Shown one piece after another: positions 1 through 11,650 of a stretch of DNA of 64,000 nucleotides (its first letter is position 1; each line of letters begins with the position of its first letter). The stretch spans positions 38,573,172 to 38,637,171 of the forward strand of contig NC_058339.1 in assembly GCF_905475395.1 (NCBI RefSeq), in the 5' to 3' direction. This DNA is from Chrysoperla carnea (Eukaryota > Arthropoda > Insecta > Neuroptera > Chrysopidae). The notes beneath the pieces were generated by a model, which was not told the DNA's origin, ran no database searches, and was given only the letters and a program-made list of their open reading frames with translations. The position numbers were made by a program, and so were the translations under genes.

Positions 1-1396
1 ATGCGCGTTTTTTACCTACGTATCCCTGTCAATGAAATTTTTTAATTTTCCTTTTGTTCCCACCTTAGACTTTCAATTAATTAATTTTATTTTTTCATCA
101 TCATAACAAAAAGTATACTATTTTGTTTAAATATAAATTACCGATAGCACCGCTAGAGGTCTCATACATAATATATCTCAGTCTTCTTATTCGAGTATTA
201 TAAGGAATTGACGACGGCTATCATGGTTACGTAACCGTCTATGATGCCATGCATGCATGATCTACGATCCGCCATTTTGTTACAAAATTATAGCACAAGT
301 GTAAGAGAGATAGTGATATATTATATTTTCGTATGATTATTTATCTCTATTGAACCATTTGATACAGTTGAGAATACTGTTTTTTTAAAACCGATCCCCT
401 TTCCCTTCAATATGCATTCCCAAACAATATTTATTATCAAGTTTTTAGAAGAAAATACTTCTTGGTCTTTGGTATGAAATCTAAGATATCTATTGTATTA
501 GGTGTTGCCAAAAATTATATACCCTGGTTAAAATTTAAGGATAGATTAGAAAAATCGAACACCTACGAAAATTTCCACATTTTTTCGTTATTGAAACTTA
601 AGTTTAAACCAAGTCGTTCTAGAGGAATTTTTTTTTTCTAATTGGTACTTTTTTTACACTTTATAGAGATTAAGTTTTTCCTTATCTTAAGTACAATAAA
701 AGTTAAAGCTTTTATGGTTTTCTAATAATTCAAAGATAAAATATGATAATATAAATTATTTTAGTTAGCCTTGAAACAATACGCGGGAAATTATAAAGAT
801 AAACAAAAATCATAAATCTTTGGCTAATCATTTATTTATATTTTCCTCAGTGACAATAAAAGCAGAAACATACTAGTAACTCGAATTCTTTTTAGTGCAA
901 AAAACACGAATATCAATTTATCTGTTCATTGACCCAACGCCTACGGCAAAAATAGCTAAGAATCTTATTGTTTAAATAAGATTGGATTAAAAATCATTTA
1001 CGCCGAAAAACTAATTTAAATGAAAATTGCATTTAATATAAATGCCTTTATTTTCATCATTAAAGGTCAGAAAGATCAGAATATCTGTGCGATTAAGAAC
1101 TATAATCTAACAATTAAAATAAAATGAGTTATTCTTTAACATATACAAAGTGTTTGATAAAATGTATGTGTAAATATTTTAACTATAGAACTTCATACAA
1201 AATTAATCCAAATTCATACAAAATTAAAGACTAAGAAATTTCGGCAAATCTATTGAGCTCAAAAAAAGATTTCAATCAATAGTCATACCTATTTTCAGAA
1301 GTGTCGAATTCGATTGTGTTTCCATGAAATTTGGACTAATTAGTTCATTCCTTCAAGGTACTTAATTATTTGAAACAGCCAATCTATAATAATATT
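1..1396. other. AT-rich intergenic DNA, nothing identified
   Basis: No reading frame, RNA gene or transposon end that I can support. Confidence 0.4.
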
Positions 1397-1400
1397 AAAA

Positions 1401-1916
1401 CAAGTGAAAACAAACAATTGACTGAGTTAATTGTTGAAATACCATGCATAGTCAGTGTTGATCACATTACACATACAAACATGTGATACATACATAACTG
1501 ATAATCAAGTATAGTACATATTATAAAATTTCTTCCTAATTGGCGCCCTCGCGGGTAAACAGTGATGTTTACGAAAAAATGTTTCAAACAAAAGTTGTTT
1601 AATTTTTGATAAGGAATGGGAATTTTTACAAGATGGGTCCTACCCAAGACCCAATTGACCTATGATGCTCATTTATGAACTTGACTCAGTTTTTACGTCC
1701 TGAGTACGCTGTAAAAATTTCAGCTCGATATCTTTTTTGCTTTTTGAGTTATGGTGTCCACAGACGGACGGACGGACGGACAACCGGAAATGGACTAATT
1801 AGGTGATTTTATGAACACTTATGACAAAATTTTTTTCCTAGCATCATTATTTTTAAGCGTTACAAACTTGGGACTAAACTTAATATACTATGTATATTTC
1901 ATATATACATGGTGTA
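1401..1916 (-). mobile_element. Family A dispersed repeat, near full length
   Basis: Begins CAAGTGAAAACAAACAATTG, contains GAGTTAATTGTTGAAATAC, the motif CGGGTAAACAGTGATGTTTA and a (GGAC)n run at about 1764-1780, and ends near CATATATACATGGTGT. Related copies occur at 4193-4345, 9194-9797, 14500-14625 and 51911-52421, in both directions. No coding capacity, so non-autonomous. Transposon class is undecided; strand follows the copy at 9194-9797. Confidence 0.75.
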
Positions 1917-1942
1917 AAAAAAAGCTGTAAAATCTCTCTAAA

Positions 1943-1995
1943 CAAGTGAAAACAAACAATTGACTGAGTTAATTGTTGAAATACTATGTATACTC
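1943..1995 (-). mobile_element. Family A terminal fragment
   Basis: Repeats the first 50 bases of the adjacent family A copy (CAAGTGAAAACAAACAATTG onwards) almost exactly and then diverges. It is either the end of a second insertion or a partial duplication. Confidence 0.6.
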
Positions 1996-2231
1996 CTCCC
2001 CGTTGGCATTCGGTACAGTGCTTAAGTTTATTTTATCGGGAAAAATATGACTAAAAAGAAAAAAATTAATCAAAACAAACAATAACTCATTCAAAAACTT
2101 TATTAATAAGTTGACAGTTATATTCTAATACTAATACTCATAAAGCAGTACATAAACTGATTGAATTGATTAAATTATAATAAAAAATATTTATTTACCA
2201 TTAAAATAATAATTAAACACACATATATATA

Positions 2232-2640
2232 CAGGCATCCTAAAAGTATGGAAACCCCCAGTTGATTTGGCCATGATATTTCCTTGTCTTTATTAGCCAG
2301 GATTGCCCCTCTTGCGTGAGAGTTTCCTATGAAATAAGATTTTTAACCTTAGAATGGGCATGATCAAAGTCATATTTGGACGTAAAATATTCTGATCTTT
2401 GCAAATCCACAATAAAAAATAGGAGTTCCCATTTGAAAAATCGATTTTTGGTTCGCTGTACTTTTGAGGTTATGTTCAAGATCAAATCCAAGGATTTCAC
2501 TAGATTTCCCGTCAAGAAATGTACGTCGTAAATGATATTTTTCATTTTTTTCTCCACTGACTCTGTGAGGTCTCTGGGAGTTTCCATAATATTTTTTGAC
2601 ACCATATCGAATATCACTTAAATCGGATATAAAGTTATAT
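2232..2640. mobile_element. Candidate non-autonomous DNA transposon remnant
   Basis: Starts CAGGCATCCTAAAAGTATGG, a form common at the ends of insect repeats of the type CAGGGTGTCCCAAAAGTATGG. The body is richer in GC than its surroundings, and a 96-codon minus ORF inside is probably incidental. I could not match a partner terminal repeat. Recognised from memory only. Confidence 0.35.
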
Positions 2641-2785
2641 ATAAATTGTTTTGACTATAAAACCATGCATTTATTATTATATAATATATAATATGAATTA
2701 TGAATACAAAGAATGTATGAAATCTGGGCACTAAACTTATTATTCCAATTAAACTTTAGTAAAACTTGTGAACTTGTTTATTGCA

Positions 2786-2960
2786 ATAAGACTTAATAAT
2801 GAATCGACTTATTCGGTTGCAAAGAGACCGATTAGACTGCCAAGGCGATTACGGATTGGGGGCTATTCCCTGCGACCCTTCGTTTCCAGGTTATTTGTGC
2901 GTGTCGCGGCCATCGCCTGCGAACAAAACCGGGCATTTTTGTTTATAAAAAATAAATAAA
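2786..2960. mobile_element. GC-rich repeat segment with A-rich tail
   Basis: A block of about 50% GC in AT-rich DNA, ending AAAAATAAATAAATAAAA, like the 3' end of a LINE or SINE. It runs directly into the family C sequence. No protein family is recognisable in the 63-codon ORF that crosses it. Confidence 0.35.
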
Positions 2961-2966
2961 TAAAAG

Positions 2967-3090
2967 GGTGTTATAAGTTTGACCGCTATGTGTGTGTCTG
3001 TCTGTGGCATCGTAGCGCCTAAACGGATAATTTAAGGGAGAGTGTTCTTAGATATTTGTCAAGTGCTAGTTTAGGGTTCCGTACCCGAAA
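2967..3090 (+). mobile_element. Family C repeat, first copy
   Basis: Reads GTGTTATAAGTTTGACCG, then TGTCTGTCTGTGGCATCGTA, then GCGCCTAAACGG and GGGTTCCGTACCC. The same order recurs at 3357-3450. GGCATCGTAG..CCTAAACGG and GGGTTCCGTACCC are widespread insect repeat motifs. Confidence 0.5.
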
Positions 3091-3356
3091 AACTAAAAAA
3101 TTGGTGATTATGACATAATTTGAACATATAAATAATAATAACCATGGAAATGAATGGTAAAATAAACCTGGCTCAATTCATTTCGAAAAGTGAAATGGTA
3201 AAATAATTAGGTAATTCAAAAGAACAAGGTCAACTCAAATATTTCAATTTCAATTAATATATTTCCAAAAATTTGTCCCAAAAAATGATAGCTCTCTAAG
3301 TATCCTTTTCATCTCCACTGATGCCCTTGACCATCACTTTGATATTGATTAAAGAA

Positions 3357-3450
3357 GAAGTGTTATAAGTTTAAAGTGTTTATCTGTGCATCTGTGTGTT
3401 TCTCAGTGGCATCGTAGCCCCTAAACGGTCGAACCGACTTGATTGAGAAT
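3357..3450 (+). mobile_element. Family C repeat, second copy
   Basis: AGTGTTATAAGTTTAAAG, then a TCTGTG-rich stretch, GGCATCGTAGCCCCTAAACGG-like sequence and CGAACCGACTTGATTGAG. Parallels the copy at 2967-3090 in the same direction, about 390 bases away. Confidence 0.5.
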
Positions 3451-4192
3451 GTTTTATAGCTTATTTTCCAAAAATCTGTTTACAAGGAATAAATCGCATT
3501 GGTCGGAGGTTTTAAATTTTGTAAATTTCACTTGTATGAAATATTGGCGAAAAATGAAATACTTTTTTTTTCATCTTTAATTGTTAATAACTTTCGCAAT
3601 TTTCTATGTGATGAAGCTCGCTTCTATCACATTTTTCTAGCTTAGCTACTGGCTTTCCAGCTATTACACGGTATTTTTAAGACCAGTATTTCAATTTCAC
3701 TAATTTGTTTGACTAGTCCGTTGACTTGTTGACTAGACTATGTTTATTTGTATGTATCAATTTTTTACAAATAAAGTTATCATGTCAGTGCCCAGATTAT
3801 TAAAATACTCAATAGGCACAAAATGTATAATGTAGGTATAGAAAATAATATTCACAATAAAATGTTTATAAACGATAAATAACGATAAATGACAATATAT
3901 AACCGTTAACCATTGTGGTGTGTGCGTTTATATGTGTTTGACAACTTTACGAGGAAGGCTTTGCTCTGACTCTTCACTATACAGTATACATCAAACCATT
4001 ATTATCAAATATGGTTTGTATGTACTTACAATACAAGTATGTATATCCTGATGGTTGTATGTATGTTATTGTGGTTAAAGTAAATGTAAAGAGGTTATGT
4101 TATTTATATCAATGAAGTCATTATATTATCACTTTTATTTATCCAGTCAAAGGCTTTTTAATTACTAACGAATAAGGATATGTTGTTTAACA

Positions 4193-4345
4193 TTTATCCG
4201 GTTGTCTGTCTGTCAACACGATAACTGAAAAACGAAAAGAGATATCAAGATGAGATTTAGCGTATTAAGGGATGTAAGAAGTGAGGTTGAGTTCGAAAAT
4301 GAGCAATATAGGTCAATTGGGTCTTGATTTTATGTATTCAAAAAA
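4193..4345 (+). mobile_element. Family A fragment
   Basis: Contains CGGTTGTCTGTCTGTCAACA, CGATAACTGAAAAACGAAAA, GAGATATCAAG and AGGTCAATTGGGTCTTG, in the order found in the reverse complement of the 1401-1916 copy. Confidence 0.6.
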
Positions 4346-5281
4346 ACTGTTAACTTAACTCGATAAATTAAAAATGGTAGAGTCTACAGTTGTACGCCCA
4401 TAGAGTTTGTTCTTACTGTTTGATCTTAAGGAAAATCAGCTTTCGTTCAAACTTTCTGACATTACAGGTTCTTAACTAAACCATTTCAACACACTGTATA
4501 TACCATTCTTTTTGGCCTAATGTACAAAGGCTTCCATCGTGGGACACACGGTGTCTGATATCATTCTTTTTCGGCCTTATATACAAAAGTAAATCATTGT
4601 ACTAGAGATCAAATGTTATTTACCTCATAACACAGTAATAATAACTTTAGTAGCACAAACATTTCCGTTCTTTGTAATGAATTCAATCGAAACAAAATCA
4701 TACCATAAATCACAAATAGAAAAACAAATCTTATCGTGTATAGGGTCCCTTATACACAAATACATGATAATAAAAATAATATGATTATAATAAATAAAAT
4801 TCTTATATTAAATTAATACATTTTTTTTATTATTAAATAATATTAAAAGTGTTTATTTCTTTTATATTAGTATGTATGTTGTTTTTTTTTTCAAGTAAAT
4901 AGTGTATGTATTATTTAAAATATATTATGAATGAAATATCACATATATTTACACACAAACCAGACCATACATACATATTCAAACTCGTATATAACTTTAT
5001 ACTACTTTATTATTGCACTTGTTGCATATATTGTCTTCTACATATATATAATATATTGTATAGACGAATAGGAATAAATACGAAACAAATATATATATAT
5101 TAAATGAAATTGAAAACCCGTTGAACAAATATTTTTGCGCTTTTTAAAAATTTTTAGACCCTTATCAAATCTTTATTTTTAGTTATTGTAAGAATAAAGT
5201 TTATCGTATTATAATCTCAAACTTAGGAAAGTCAGCAATATTAGGCTGTGCACACATTGATTCAAACTTGTGTTTGAATTT

Positions 5282-5755
5282 TTAACTTCCCAGGGGAAGT
5301 TATTGTAATGGGGCCGATTTTGAAAATCTCCAGTTTTACATATTTCTGCGGTTTCAAGGCCACAATATCCGAATCAAACCTTTTCAATGTGATATCGTGT
5401 GCGTGTGTGTGCGAGTGTGTATAAGTATGTGCGTATGTTCGTTCGGATTCTTTTGCTTCGATTATCTCGCGAACCAGTGACGACATTAACACGTGACCGG
5501 GCTTATTCGACGCGTAATCGCGTATTTAAGAACTGAAAGATAACAAGTTTTCAGCAGAACTAGTTGAACCGTTTTTTAATGGTAATAGAAAAAAAATGGA
5601 AAAAACTGAATAAACAGAATCTGAAAAGTGGATAAAACATTTATCTATGGAGATAATGATCGTTCCAGCATAAGCTGCAGTACATGTTCGAAGAATAATC
5701 TATGAAGGCTAGCAAGACCTTTTTTGAAATGTTTTTCCCCCCTCTGGGAAGTTAG
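5282..5755. mobile_element. TIR element with TAACTTCCCAG ends
   Basis: TAACTTCCCAG at the left is matched by its inverse CTGGGAAGTTA at 5745-5755. The left end is itself a small palindrome (ACTTCCCAGGGGAAGT). A GT-rich microsatellite follows near 5396-5420. Similar AACTTCCC..GGGAAGTTATTGTAAT repeats are known to me from several insect genomes. No transposase, so non-autonomous. Confidence 0.5.
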
Positions 5756-6419
5756 GGAAGTCGTGTGGACTACAGAGATCACAATCACACGACTTCGTAC
5801 CACACCGACTATGTACTGGCCAATTTATTTCTATGACTAGAAAGAAAACAGCTCTATAACACAATGCACTATTAACGGAAAAACCACAAATTTCATACTC
5901 TATTATCATTTTTTTCCGAGAATAAGAATGAATTGCTCTAATGATCAGATAATAAATTGTAGTAAATTTTATTTTCTACAGATCATTAAAAAAATTTCAA
6001 TTTGTTATCTAACAAATTGTGACGCCGGCCAACCAACTTCGGTCAAGTGATTAGTGTTTACAAAATGAGCGCGTACAACATTATATTATCGTTATTTTTT
6101 TACTTTTTAGTGCTTATTAATTTGTTTTGGAAAAGTTTTTCTTTAGAAGTAGGTTTTCTTTTTGTTAACAGTTTTTTTTTATTACCTATGTTAAAAGTTT
6201 TAAAGATTTCTTAAGATTTTGCTTCAATGACTCAACTACCTTAAATAAATATTTTTGAACACTACACATCGAACATTCAACACATGTATAAAATGATTGT
6301 AAATTGTGCGCATCTCACATGCATGTTATACATACATGTATAGTGTATACATACTAACATGTTTACACATATAAATGTGTATTATTATTATGATTATATT
6401 AGTGTTTACTATAAAGTTT

Positions 6420-6449
6420 ATCATATGTTTATATACATAAACATATGAT
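6420..6449. repeat. Perfect 13-bp palindrome, 4-base loop
   Basis: ATCATATGTTTAT, then ATAC, then ATAAACATATGAT. It lies in ordinary AT-rich intergenic DNA with no gene nearby. Confidence 0.7.
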
Positions 6450-7429
6450 TCTTTACGATATTATACTACGTTTATACATAATATATTTATTATATTATGT
6501 ATATTCTCATATATTTTATGTGATTGTCATTTGTTATTAAGATTTTGATTGTGTTTTGTTTTATTTTATTTGTCCATTCAACAACTGACTGCTGCTATGC
6601 TGTATTCGTTTATTATAAATACCTATACTTATCTACCTACCTATTCACGTGCTTAAATAAACGATTGTTGAATATGAGTTAATTAATGAGTAAATCAATG
6701 TTTTAACGTTCTTTTTTTACGTTTTAAAGTGATGTAGAAAGTTTTTATACGTAATTTTAAAAAAGTTTTCAAAAATTCTATGATATTACATTGTGAGGTA
6801 TATCTGCACAATGTAAAAAATGCATGTGTGTGTGTTTGTGTTCGTGTACCAAATTCTTGTTGCGCAATATTTTTGGAAACAAATATTTGACCAATTTGAA
6901 ATTTTTAACGTAATATGAGCTATGCATTATCTTTATGTGACGTCACAAGCAAGAAAATGAACAAATAGCCAATCAAAACCGTTTTCGATTCCCTGACAAC
7001 AGTTTAAACAAATTTTCAATAAAGAATTCATTATTTTTTTGTCGAATTACGCAAAATTTATTTCTTGTTTTTTATCCTAACCAAATAAAATTAATTTAAT
7101 AAATTCTATGATATCTAGATAACACCTAAATAATATTGAACTTTAATTTTAACAAATTTTTTTTAAATAAATAAAAACGGTTAATAGTGTTAAAATCACG
7201 TGACGCGAAACATGATGTGCTTGGTCTGCCGTCATTGTGCATATTATTATTACTTATACATTATATACACAGATCATAAGTTTATTACAAAATAGATAGG
7301 CAACTCTACTGAACTGTTGCCTGAAATATTGACCAAAAAGCCCTGTGGAGTAAGGAAGGCACTTTAAGTGAACCATTTTTTTTTAAATGTGTGAAAATTA
7401 TTATTTACTAGTTTGGTGTTATGTTAAAT

Positions 7430-7720
7430 GCAATGTCTAAACAATTTAGTTAGTTAATAGTCAATAATAATCACAAATAAACACGACCTAAAGATAATCA
7501 ACACGCTTTACCTAAGACCTAAACACTAAAATAAATTCAGTACATAACTCTAAAAAAATCAGAAAATAATTTAAACACACCTAAAACGACTTAAGCGAAA
7601 TTACACTAAATAATCAACAGTTAGAATAATAGTCAATAAACACGATTAAAATGACCTAAACACTAAAATATAGTCACAAGTAATTAAACTCCCGCTAAAC
7701 ACAAACTATACTTCCATCTC
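7430..7720. repeat. G-poor A/C-rich tract with direct repeats
   Basis: The top strand has very few G residues. The 18-mer GACCTAAACACTAAAATA occurs at 7516-7533 and exactly again at 7653-7670, and AATAGTCAATAA also occurs twice. This suggests old tandem duplication with strand-biased composition. Confidence 0.5.
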
Positions 7721-9193
7721 TTGGACAATTAGATGGCTAACTTTTGGCGTGGCTAACTAACTAACTTATACCGCCATTACTCTCTATTTTGCTAGTTGTT
7801 GCATTCAGTTTTAGGAGAGTATCTATACAAAACTGTTTCATTCGAAACATGTTCTACTACTCAAAATCTCATTTAATTTTGTTACTCTTGGATTTATTTC
7901 AATTATGGCGGATTAGAGATTTTAAATCTCAAATTTAAGAGAAGCATTTACATTTGTAGACCGTGAGTATATTTTTGGTCATTAGCCCAGAATCAGAAGC
8001 TTGAAATTGAGGGGTAAATTATGGAATTTGAAAAAAAAAAATAAGGAAGATAACGTCATGTGACAGAGATTTTTAATTTAAGTTATGACGGCCCGATAAA
8101 ATAAGCCATCCAATTATACATTCTGTACAATTTGTTCAATTTCAAAAGTAAAGTTTATACAATAAAAATAATGTTAATGAAACTTTTTGTCCTGAATTAG
8201 AATAAAAGGTATTAAAGGTGGTAACCCTTAGTTACTATACATCACAAGGGTAGGGTGAACCGACCGAGGAATGTCAGGATAAAGGAAGGGGGTGTTTGTA
8301 ATTTTTTATGATTGAATGAGATGTTAAATATTTAGGGGAAAAATTATAGGCGTTGATAATAGCTGTACTTATATTTTGTTCAAGTTATTCAGATTTAAAT
8401 TGTTGTTTATGTGATTCAATTATTCTACTTAATTTCGATTCAAGTAGATATAGAACTGAAATTGGAAAACTGTAGGTTTTTAGTTATTATTTTACGAGGG
8501 ATAAACGATTTTTACCATTAGATGAAGACCAAAGCTAGTTATCTGTACCAAATCAACTTTCAGAGGCCGACCTTGAAAAAAACAAAATACGTTTTTAGGG
8601 TATGCATTTTAATTTAATTGGTTCGATCTTTTAATTCTACTTTAAAATAACTTTAGTAAATTCTATTCAGTGGCACTACTAGGCTCAAAAAAGCACTCTG
8701 AAGTTCCTAAGATTAATGGTGTCTGTCCGTTGATTTTAGTTGTTATATCGCAAAATTAATTACTATAAATATTTTTACCAAATATATAGATCACTTTACG
8801 GCGAAATGATTATGATTAAAAATCTACTAATTAACCAGTTAAAAGATGACGGAATTTGATAAAAGAATAAGGAAGATAAGGATAGGACAGAAAAAACTTA
8901 CTGGAGTAATAATATATAAGATACATGAACCATTAGGGAAAATATAAAATTTTAAATTTCTCAGTGCTTATTCGTAAAATGTATTTTCAGCAATAATTTA
9001 TGGTTATTTATTTTGTATTTATATTTTCGATTGTTATTTTATATTTATACAATATTTTACTTAATCAGCCCTTAACGATCGGACCAATAATTTTCCAACT
9101 TGGTTTGTTTGTTTGTTTAATTTTTTTTTTTATCCCTTATGAGGTGATACTTTTTTTACCCTTTATAGATGAAATATATGTCAAGATATTATT

Positions 9194-9797
9194 ATATACT
9201 AATTTTAAATATAAGTTTGTAACGCTTATAAATATTGATGATACGATCAAAATTTTGGGTGAAGATGTTCTTAAAATCACTTAATTAGTCCATTTCCATT
9301 TCCCCACTCTATGTCTGTCTGTCCGCCTGTCAGCACGATAACTCACCAACGAAAAGGGATATAGAGCTGAAATTTTTATAGCATGCTCAGAACATAAAAA
9401 GTGAGTTTGAATTCGTAAATGAGCAACATACGTGAATTATGTCTTGGATCCGTAGGACTCATGTTGTAAACCATAACCGAAAGAACAAAAGTTTTAAAAT
9501 ATAAAAAGTTCCTTATAAAAAAGTTTTGTTTGAAACATTTTTTCGGAAATATTATATTGTTTCCCCGTCATGACTCAAATTAGGGCAAAACTTCAGTACC
9601 CATTTTCTACAAAACTGTATAAGATAGAGAGTTGAAAATTTTGGAAAAACTATTTAAAATTTTTTCAAAGATCGCCGAAAATGGGTAGGTTTTTTAAACT
9701 TAACTAATTTAGTAAAAATAATTCAACCACTGAAATTTAACACTTTCTATACAGGGTAATTCAACAATTAACTCAGTCAAATGTTTATTTTCACTTG
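9194..9797 (+). mobile_element. Family A dispersed repeat, long copy
   Basis: Runs from ATACTAATTTTAAAT and GTTTGTAACGCTTATAAATA, through TGTCTGTCTGTCCGCCTGTC, CACGATAACTC and TTGTTTGAAACATTTTTTCG, to ACAATTAACTCAGTCAAATG and CACTTG. About 200 bases at 9550-9750 have no match in the shorter copies, which suggests either a longer ancestor or an internal insertion. Confidence 0.7.
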
Positions 9798-10386
9798 TTT
9801 ATACAAAAATTTGATAAAATTCTAAAGGTTTAATATAATTTCAAATTTGTTTAGAAAAAGAAGATTAAAAATTAAAAGAATGGAAATAAATTTTTTTATA
9901 TAATGAGCCTTGTGACATTAAGATCCGTTTATGTTCAAAAAAAGTTTATCAAAATTAACGTTTTGCACGTAAACCATTCCTTAACTAGTTTCTTTATTTA
10001 TGACGGACGTTCCAATTTGTATATGGAGGTCATGTAACGTTCACATCAGATTTTTTACCACATCGTCCTTTCACAGTTTCTGCTATATTTAAATAATAAA
10101 AGGATTGTATTACAGTACAACTTTTAGAACATGACGTGCAAAAACATTTGATACCTTACAAACCATTAGTAGAGTGGTACTGTATTTGAAACTTTACTCT
10201 TACACTGGTTGTTGGTTGGCGGTAACAACCATAATATCCTTGCGTATGTCTACGGAGCGCTCCGAGCCGAATACCACGTTCTACGTCGTATAGTATTACG
10301 ATAGTAATTTTGTGTTATGATTATTATGGTGATTTTCGAAGTCTTGTCGATAAACGACATACATATATTATATATTACTATGCCTA

Positions 10387-10760
10387 AACATTAAGTAAAG
10401 AAACTTATGAATCACTCCATAAAAAAATTATATTCTTTATTTAATTAAATAAAATTCATTGATTTTACTTTTACGAAATTTTGATGCTTTTTCAAAGTTA
10501 TATAATGAGTTAAGAAACTTATGAATCACCTATATGTGGTATAAAATGTGCTAAAAGTTATTGATTTTCTTTTTTCACTGTTAATTTCCATCAAAAAACT
10601 GTATGGTCTTTTATTACTACATTTAGTTAATAGACTTATGAATCAGGCTATGTATGGTATAATGTACATATAGTTCCCATGAAAATCTGAGTTATTGATT
10701 TTCTTTTGCCTTGTTAATTTTCAACGAAAATTTTAGTATACCTTTCTTGTGCCGACATAT
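10387..10760 (+). repeat. Three diverged tandem units of about 118 bp
   Basis: Units begin near 10389, 10507 and 10625, each with AGACTTATGAATCA- or AAACTTATGAATCAC-type sequence. Later in each come GTTATTGATTTTC- or TTGATTTTACTTTT-like and TTAATTTCCATC/TTAATTTTCAAC segments. Divergence is high, so it is old. Ends just before the family D copy. Confidence 0.6.
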
Positions 10761-10870
10761 TTAAATGAGTAGAAATTTTCGGAGGGGGTCGGTTTTAATG
10801 GAATTGAAGATTTATTATTGCTCTGATGGATTTTTTTATAAATTATTTTTTTCTACAGTCCCGATTTTAG

Positions 10871-11262
10871 AATTCGTTGTGTGCATAGTCATGGTAGGGA
10901 CAATAAAATCGATGCCAGCGCTTCCGGTGAAAAATTTTGGCGATAAAGGAGGCTGTTATGACTAATTTGCAATTCTTTACATGTTAACGCTATAGAAAAT
11001 GTCAAATTAAAATTATTGAAAAACATTAATTAATTAAACTTAATGCATTAAAAATTGTTAAAATAAGAAATCAAATTGCACAAATATTATTTTTCAAATT
11101 TAAATTATCATAATTATTTATTTAAATTTGTGAGAAAATAATATTAAATTTTCATTGTAAGTCATAAATGCAATCTATAGAATTATATATACATCCATAC
11201 AATTCTATAATTAAAGTAGTGTATCATTACCAAGGAAACGCCTCCAATAAAACTCACGCACG
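10871..11262 (+). mobile_element. Family D element, copy 1
   Basis: A 392-bp sequence whose reverse complement recurs at 14852-15240, with about nine in ten bases alike by eye. One end reads GTGTGCATAGTCATGGTAGG and the other CTCACGCAC. No coding potential. Read as a non-autonomous element of unknown class. Confidence 0.65.
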
Positions 11263-11402
11263 GTGCGGATATTAAATCGTAAGAGATGAAAAATAAAAGA
11301 TTCTATTTTAAAATCAAAGAAAATTAACAGATCGTAGTAATTGTTCTACTTCTAGTATTTACAAAAAATTTTTATGCATTATCAACATTTTCTTTGTTTA
11401 TT

Positions 11403-11650
11403 TAAGGATGTACGAGTGCTAGGGCAATTTTGGATAAAAGACTTGATTTTCATAGCGGAACAGTACCCTTTTTGTTAAATGATCAATACATACTTGAATT
11501 TCGTGATTTCCTTCAAACGTAAGGTACGTTTTCAAATAAGCATAATAACGTCATATTTAAACTGCTCTAAAAAAAAAACGCAGCAGGCAATTTGTCGGAC
11601 ACTATGACCAGTTTTTAACATCAATTAAAATCGTGACCATTTTATTTCGA
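11403..11650 (+). mobile_element. Family E repeat, copy 1
   Basis: GATGTACGAGTGCTAGGGCA, then GTTAAATGATCAATACATAC, TTGAATTTCGTGA, ATAACGTCATATTTAAA and GGACACTATGACCA. The right part recurs at 24001-24225 and the left part at 13829-13885. Confidence 0.55.

Larger units (their letters stand above)
5831..9193. other. Intergenic DNA between repeats
   Basis: Apart from the palindrome at 6420-6449 and the G-poor tract at 7430-7720 nothing stands out. A 94-codon ORF beginning at 9000 is hydrophobic only because it is T-rich, and it runs into family A. Confidence 0.4.

Noticed and set aside
1401-1995. Direct repeat at 1401 and 1943 considered as the ends of an LTR element
   Set aside because: The shared part is just one end of family A, which occurs alone elsewhere; no LTR features.
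5262-5492. 76-codon minus ORF with His/Thr repeats
   Set aside because: Translation of the GT-rich microsatellite inside the TIR element.
9000-9284. Hydrophobic 94-codon ORF that looks like a membrane protein
   Set aside because: Hydrophobicity comes from T-rich DNA; it runs into a family A repeat and has no coding-like codon choice.
10387-10760. CRISPR-like array
   Set aside because: Three diverged 118-bp units without conserved short repeats or spacers; the host is eukaryotic.
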